The notes under the pieces were generated by a model, which was not told where the DNA came from, searched no databases, and worked only from the letters and a program-made list of their open reading frames with translations. Of a stretch of DNA of 37,062 nucleotides, positions 33,097-37,062 are shown one piece after another (positions within the stretch are counted from its first letter, which is position 1; each line of letters begins with the position of its first letter). The DNA is from Verrucomicrobiia bacterium (GTDB taxonomy: Bacteria; Verrucomicrobiota; Verrucomicrobiia; Verrucomicrobiales; DEV007), in NCBI GenBank assembly GCA_030425385.1, contig JAUIAH010000051.1, forward strand, positions 1-37,062. The letters are read 5' to 3'. The position numbers and the translations under genes were made by a program.

Positions 33097-34319
33097 AAAT
33101 CCACCGCGTGGAGCCTGCGCTTGTCACGCGCATAGAACCGGCCATCAGCGAAGGCAGACAAGGCGCGCGCCTCATTTCCAGTGAGTTGAGCCCGATAGTG
33201 CACCTGCCAGGATTCGGGACTCGCCTCACCTACAAGCAGTTCTCCCCGCTCCGTGAGGACCAGAAGCTTCGCATCCGCAAGAATGACCGATCCCGCCGGG
33301 AGAGGCGTGCTCCACTGCTGATGAGCATCCGCGAAGCGAACGCAGCGCCACTCCGTGCCGCGCTCTTGACGTCCATGAAAGCCATAGAGATAGCCCTTCC
33401 AAAGCACAGGCGTCGCAAAGTGACAGTCCATCACGCCATTCTCATGATAGCGGGCCTTCACCTGACGCTGCTCCCATTCCCAAAGACCACAGCCGACCTC
33501 ATAGCATGAGGAAAGGAAGAACTGGCTCCCCGAAACCACGGGGCTGGCAGCATTGACAGAGGCATGGTTAGGCGAGCGAAAGCTCTCCGAAAAGCGCGTC
33601 ACCCCTGTTTGCGGATCGATTCCTAACACTCCCTCACGCACGAAGAACAAGGCGACCGGTGAGATCCCTTCGGGCGCGAAACGGACGGGTGACGCATAGT
33701 CAGCCTCGCCATCACCGGCGGTCCAACGCATTTCTCCAGAACGCACATCCAGCCCGATCACCGTGACCGATTTCCCATCGACCTGCCCGCCGGACGCTAA
33801 CATCACTACCTCTCCCATCACTAACGGCGATGAACACCGACCGAAGAAACCGGAAGGAGAACCCAAGTCCTTCGTCAAATCACGCTTCCATAGCACTTTC
33901 CCACTCTGCAGATGCACCGCATGCACCATGCCCTCGGCCCCATAGAGATAGACACGTTCTCCAACCACCGTCGGAACGGAGCGTGGCCCAGGATCAAATC
34001 CAAAGCCATCGACATAGGTAGTCGGATACGCGAAGCGCCAGAGAGGTTCTCCCGTGACCGCATCCAACGCGTCTAGCACCGCTTCATCTCCCACCCGATG
34101 AAAGATGAGGCAGCGCTTCCCCACGACAACGGGCCCGGCGAATCCATCCCCCACAGGATACGTCCAGAGGCGGGTCAGCCCTCCTTCAGGAAGGGCCGTC
34201 GCCAGGGCGACAGAATCACGGCTCACGCCATTGCGATCTGGCCCCAGGAACTGGGGCCAGTCCGCAAAGAGAGTGGTCAGACCAAGGCCTAACCAAAGCC
34301 CTACGACAAGCCGAGCCAT
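33084..34319 (-). CDS. exported PQQ-like beta-propeller protein
   Basis: The start is ATG 34319 (411 residues), giving a signal sequence (ARLVVGLWLGLGLTTLFA) before DWPQFLGPDRNGVS, the classic opening of planctomycete/verrucomicrobial PQQ-binding-like propellers. Recurring blades carry GKVLWKRDL, GEMRWTAGDGE, YLYGAEGMVHAVH and HAVDL. No dehydrogenase Asp/Glu pair or PQQ-cysteine ring is evident, so it is probably a propeller scaffold (BamB-like) rather than a quinoprotein enzyme. It starts 13 bp after the DUF1080 gene, an operon arrangement common in these phyla. Confidence 0.9.
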   Translation of the reverse strand: MARLVVGLWLGLGLTTLFADWPQFLGPDRNGVSRDSVALATALPEGGLTRLWTYPVGDGFAGPVVVGKRCLIFHRVGDEAVLDALDAVTGEPLWRFAYPTTYVDGFGFDPGPRSVPTVVGERVYLYGAEGMVHAVHLQSGKVLWKRDLTKDLGSPSGFFGRCSSPLVMGEVVMLASGGQVDGKSVTVIGLDVRSGEMRWTAGDGEADYASPVRFAPEGISPVALFFVREGVLGIDPQTGVTRFSESFRSPNHASVNAASPVVSGSQFFLSSCYEVGCGLWEWEQRQVKARYHENGVMDCHFATPVLWKGYLYGFHGRQERGTEWRCVRFADAHQQWSTPLPAGSVILADAKLLVLTERGELLVGEASPESWQVHYRAQLTGNEARALSAFADGRFYARDKRRLHAVDLSKR

Positions 34320-34332
34320 TGGCAGAAGCAGC

Positions 34333-35517
34333 CTAACGCTTGTTATTCCAGCCTTGGGCTTCGATAATCGCTTCGATCTCCCGCTTGCCGGTAAAATCCG
34401 CCGGCACAAACTCGTGCTTGGTCAAGTAATCGAACGCCTGGCGGGCATACATCACCTCGCCCTTACGCTTTTCCAAAGCATCCTTCTCAGCCGCCTTCAG
34501 CTCACCGACATAGGCAACACTCATGGCCGTGGCCGCCGCGAGAGTTTCTGCATGCGGAGCATAACAGAGCGATTCAAACAGACGGAACATCTTGTCCTTC
34601 CCTTCTTTGGTCGCTGCGTCTTCACGAATGCTCGCGGCAGTTTCCTGACGCTTTGCCAAGGCCGCCTCTTGAGAGAGGCGCCCATCCGTACCACCCTCAG
34701 CAGGGCGCAGTCGAAGCGGGCGATACCAGATATTGCGGAAACGGATAGGATTCCCGTGGTCTTGCAGTTGCAACGGTCCTTTCTCTTTGAAAGGACGCGC
34801 CTTGGAGCGCCCACGATGCCCGCCTCCCCCTTCGAGTGGCGTCGAATCCTGCACCACGACACCATTCATGAAGACAGTGACACGTCCAGGTTCAACTTGC
34901 TTGCCATTCTGATAGATCGGCCGACGAAAGATGATGTCATACACCTGCCACTCACCAGGCGCACGCAGAGCATTCGCCATCGGCGGCATGACTCCATAGA
35001 CGGAACCCGCCATTCCATCGGCGTAGGATGGATTGTTATAATTGTCCAATACCTGGACCTCCGTCGCCCCATCAACAAAGAAGACGCCACTATTTCCGCG
35101 CCCCTGACTCTTACCCACGATCGCGGTAGGCGCCGCCCATTCGATGTGCAACTGACAATCGCCGAACTCCGCTTTGGACTTCACCGTGCCCGCTCCTGGC
35201 GTGCACTGGAGAGCACCATCCACCAGCACCCACTTCTTATTCGGATCCTTACGCTTGGGGTCCATCACCAGGTTTTGATCAATAGAAGTCTGCGTGCCAT
35301 CGAAGATCACGATCGCATCGCTGGGAGGTTTCCCAGGCTCCGCCTGCGTACTGAACGTGCCCGGCACGACAATCGGAGGCTGTGGGCGATTCATGTCATG
35401 CACGGCCCATGGGTGATGAGCATCCGGTGGATCACCGTAGAAGGGGCCATCCGCCGACGCCGACGAGAGGGAGAGGGCCACCGTGCACAGACTGAGAGGA
35501 AGATTCGTAGCTTTCAT
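34333..35517 (-). CDS. DUF1080 (3-keto-disaccharide hydrolase-like) secreted protein
   Basis: A 394-residue protein with a signal peptide (about 1-22). The DUF1080 lectin-like fold spans about 65-270: AIVIFDGT, WVLVDGALQC, GDCQLHIEWAAP, GRGNSGVFF, EVQVLDNYNNPSYADG, APGEWQVYDIIFRRP, VTVFMNGVVVQD, GPLQLQDHGNPIRFRNIWYRPL. Members act on 3-keto-glucosides or bind sugars outside the cytoplasm. A 120-residue helical C-terminal extension (about 275-394, Lys/Glu-rich, ending WNNKR) is beyond the domain. First gene of a minus-strand run with the PQQ-like and possibly GNAT genes. Confidence 0.9.
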   Translation of the reverse strand: MKATNLPLSLCTVALSLSSASADGPFYGDPPDAHHPWAVHDMNRPQPPIVVPGTFSTQAEPGKPPSDAIVIFDGTQTSIDQNLVMDPKRKDPNKKWVLVDGALQCTPGAGTVKSKAEFGDCQLHIEWAAPTAIVGKSQGRGNSGVFFVDGATEVQVLDNYNNPSYADGMAGSVYGVMPPMANALRAPGEWQVYDIIFRRPIYQNGKQVEPGRVTVFMNGVVVQDSTPLEGGGGHRGRSKARPFKEKGPLQLQDHGNPIRFRNIWYRPLRLRPAEGGTDGRLSQEAALAKRQETAASIREDAATKEGKDKMFRLFESLCYAPHAETLAAATAMSVAYVGELKAAEKDALEKRKGEVMYARQAFDYLTKHEFVPADFTGKREIEAIIEAQGWNNKR

Positions 35518-35673
35518 CGCCCGTTACTTATCGGGGGAACGAGTGATCAGCAAGACTCGATCTCCCGAGGCAAGGCTAACTGGCGATGCCCTGAATGCGT
35601 CTCGTCACACCAGAACACGATCCCAGCCTTCCTCACTCCGCCCCCATTGGTCTCATTCGCACCTTTCTAGCAC

Positions 35674-36711
35674 TCACTCCAACCGTTCCCGCAAGTCGCG
35701 CAGCGACCGCAACTCTCCCCAATCCCCGCCACGCATCTTCCGTCCTCCATCCTTCCGTTTCGGCCCAAAGTATTCCCGCTTCGCCTCAAAGAACCCATCC
35801 ACAAACCCCTTCGACCCAATCACCACCCCATCCGTGAAATAACGCACCCGACACCGCAACAGCGCCGCCAACGGCAGCTCCCCTCCAGATTCACGCACCG
35901 CCGCCACCGCTTCCGCAGACGCCCCCTTCCGCACCACCTCTCCACTAGCCGTCACCTGCGCCTCCCCCATCCCAAACAACACCCGCCGATACTCCCGACC
36001 CACCACACGCCAATTCGGAATCGCCCGCCCCTCGCGCAACGCCTCCTCCTGCATCAGAAAGCCCAATCCACGACGCGCCGCCGGTTTCCCCGCCACCGCC
36101 TCCGCATACCCACACCACCGATAATCCTTTGGATCCTCCACCATCCCCGCACGCACCGCATTCAGATCCACATACCCCGCCACCGTCATCAACGCGTCCC
36201 AACCGCCCTCAATCACCACACTCTTAAAACGCTGCTCCCAAAGCCGCCCCACCCGTTCATGACGCTTGTTGAACCACACCGTGAAGCGCTGCAACAGGGT
36301 CTTCATGAACTCCGAAAGATCATGCATCCGGTTCACGAAATCCTGCCGATATGCCTTCTCCTGCACCACCGCCGTCGCGCCCCCATTCAGTTCATAAAAC
36401 GAGGCAATCCGGGCCCGAATCGCATCCATCTCCTCCCGAGAATAAAGCGCACTCAACCGCGCCCAGAACTCCTCCTCCGGCAAATCATCCACCCCAATCG
36501 TCTCCGGCACCTGCAGCACCAAATGCAGATGATTATCCAGCATCGTCCACGTCACCACGGTCACGTTCGCAAAGCGCTCCACCTTCCGCAGCAGCGTCGC
36601 AAACCGCTCCTTCGCTTCCTCACCCAACAGGAAATGCCGCCCATTGACACGTAATACGACGTGAAAACACTGCGACCCTTCGACTAACAACATGCGACGC
36701 GGCTTCCTCAT
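35674..36711 (-). CDS. REP-associated tyrosine transposase (RAYT, Y1/HUH)
   Basis: A 345-residue single-stranded-DNA HUH nuclease of the TnpA_REP class. The N-terminus MRKPRRMLLVEG fits other RAYTs, so ATG 36711 is chosen over the GTG nine bases upstream. The HUH motif is DNHLHLVLQ (near 62). The helix FMKTLLQRFTVWFNKRHERVGRLWEQRFKSV and the catalytic-Tyr region VAGYVDLNAVRAG follow. The C-terminal 140 residues form an extra domain seen in longer PVC RAYTs. The domain is complete, so it may be active. Its 5' side faces short repeats (36790-36955), but no hairpin typical of REP/BIME is clear there. Confidence 0.9.
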   Translation of the reverse strand: MRKPRRMLLVEGSQCFHVVLRVNGRHFLLGEEAKERFATLLRKVERFANVTVVTWTMLDNHLHLVLQVPETIGVDDLPEEEFWARLSALYSREEMDAIRARIASFYELNGGATAVVQEKAYRQDFVNRMHDLSEFMKTLLQRFTVWFNKRHERVGRLWEQRFKSVVIEGGWDALMTVAGYVDLNAVRAGMVEDPKDYRWCGYAEAVAGKPAARRGLGFLMQEEALREGRAIPNWRVVGREYRRVLFGMGEAQVTASGEVVRKGASAEAVAAVRESGGELPLAALLRCRVRYFTDGVVIGSKGFVDGFFEAKREYFGPKRKDGGRKMRGGDWGELRSLRDLRERLE

Positions 36712-36789
36712 AATCAGCACCTACACCCACCTCTCGATCTTGACAACTGCTTTCTCATTATTTCTCCTGTCCCCTTACTTCCCTAAATG

Positions 36790-36819
36790 AATGGTTTCTG
36801 TCCCTCTAAATGGTTTCTG
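36790..36819. repeat. 19-bp-period tandem repeat, copy 1 block
   Basis: AATGGTTTCTG occurs at 36790-36800 and 36809-36819, a 19-bp period containing GTCCCTCT. The octamer GTCCCTCT recurs at 36800, 36827, 36878, 36899 and 36911. It lies on the 5' side of the RAYT gene. Confidence 0.8.
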
Positions 36820-36865
36820 AGGGCCTGTCCCTCTCTTCTCGTCCCGGCCTAGCAACCTCTTTCTT

Positions 36866-36907
36866 GTTAAAAGGCCTGTCCCTCTAGTTAAAAGGCCTGT
36901 CCCTCTA
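36866..36907. repeat. 21-bp perfect tandem duplication
   Basis: Two identical 21-bp units abut at 36866-36886 and 36887-36907, each containing AAAAGGCCTGTCCCTCT. A truncated third GTCCCTCT follows at 36911. No spacer or palindromic core, so not CRISPR. Confidence 0.92.
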
Positions 36908-36917
36908 AATGTCCCTC

Positions 36918-36955
36918 TAAGGCAGTGCGAAATAATTAAGGCAGTGCGAAATAAT
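36918..36955. repeat. 19-bp perfect tandem duplication, possible IS end
   Basis: Two identical 19-bp units (36918-36936, 36937-36955), core GGCAGTGCGAAATAAT, stand 12 bp beyond the stop codon of the transposase fragment. The AT-rich tail and position suggest the right terminal repeat of that IS element, duplicated in tandem; this is inference. Confidence 0.8.
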
Positions 36956-36966
36956 AAGTTACCGAA

Positions 36967-37062
36967 TTATTCTACCTGCGGATGAATTTCGTAATTCCAT
37001 TCTCCATGAAACTTGTTTCGCTTAATGTGAATTTCCTGAAAATCTTCGTCGGACACCTTTCG
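36967..37062 (-). CDS. C-terminal fragment of ISAzo13-like transposase, cut by window edge
   Basis: The last 31 codons of a gene running off the right edge, ending in TAA (36967-36969). The translation contains IKRNKFHGEWNYEIHP near its end. FHGEWNY is the characteristic C-terminal motif of ISAzo13-family DDE transposases. Codon use is AT-richer than the rest of the window. Whether the gene is intact beyond the edge cannot be seen. Confidence 0.65.
   Translation of the reverse strand, partial: RKVSDEDFQEIHIKRNKFHGEWNYEIHPQVE

Noticed and set aside
34105-35670. 521-codon plus-strand open frame opposite the PQQ-like and DUF1080 genes
   Set aside because: Arg/His/Pro-rich antisense shadow; the minus-strand genes have signal peptides and clear domains.
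36790-36955. Possible CRISPR array
   Set aside because: Units abut without spacers, differ between blocks, and no cas gene is present.
1-37062. Apparent abundance of CTAAC/GTTAG across the window
   Set aside because: A rough hand count (about 55) is close to what base composition predicts, so no enrichment is claimed.

Overview
The window looks like part of a moderately GC-rich chromosome from a Verrucomicrobiota-type bacterium (possibly a neighbouring PVC lineage). The assignment is inferred from gene content: a DUF1080 protein, a PQQ-like propeller, an ASPIC/UnbV–FG-GAP protein, a CHxCH-type c-cytochrome lipoprotein, LamG and GATase-like secreted proteins with the W...YYR module common in verrucomicrobial exported proteins, and a REP-associated transposase. 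No rRNA, tRNA or CRISPR array was seen. Many genes lack a clear Shine-Dalgarno sequence.

Layout. 1-806 has no convincing gene. 807-5383 (minus) holds a SNF2-family ATPase and a two-domain CbiX-like chelatase. 5384-9248 (plus) holds a mono-haem cytochrome c lipoprotein, a PocR-AraC regulator, a membrane alkaline-phosphatase-superfamily protein and a stand-alone cyclic-nucleotide-binding domain. Inverted repeats sharing the same 9-mer lie in the cbiX/cytochrome divergent gap and just before the PocR-AraC gene. 9253-10830 is a sulfur module: an ArsR-type repressor facing a YeeE/YedE transporter split into two genes, with a palindromic operator between them.

10941-19787 (minus) is a run of four secreted proteins: a DUF2314 protein, two large proteins built of 7 and 6 copies of an approximately 90-115-residue repeat domain I cannot name, and a LamG/Ca-binding/GATase-like multidomain protein. 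This is the most likely place for something undescribed. 19902-22122 (plus) couples a secreted cyclophilin with ApbE. 22134-24044 (minus) is an SGNH-hydrolase/CE15 glucuronoyl-esterase fusion. 24202-31096 (plus) holds CvfB, then a tightly packed set: sodium:solute symporter, 53-residue membrane protein, giant FG-GAP/ASPIC-UnbV protein and lipoprotein.

31114-37062 holds a PHP phosphoesterase, a PrxQ-like peroxiredoxin, a GNAT acetyltransferase, a PQQ-like propeller and DUF1080 protein in one minus-strand run, then a RAYT transposase. The right edge is mobile-element territory: three different short perfect or near-perfect tandem duplications followed by the C-terminal end of a probable ISAzo13-type transposase cut by the window edge.

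Working together: the exported esterase, DUF1080 protein, symporter and large repeat proteins fit a bacterium that degrades complex polysaccharides and displays large adhesive or scaffolding surface proteins. The PocR/CbiX/cytochrome group hints at tetrapyrrole- or redox-linked regulation, and the ArsR/YeeE pair at thiosulfate or other sulfur-species uptake.
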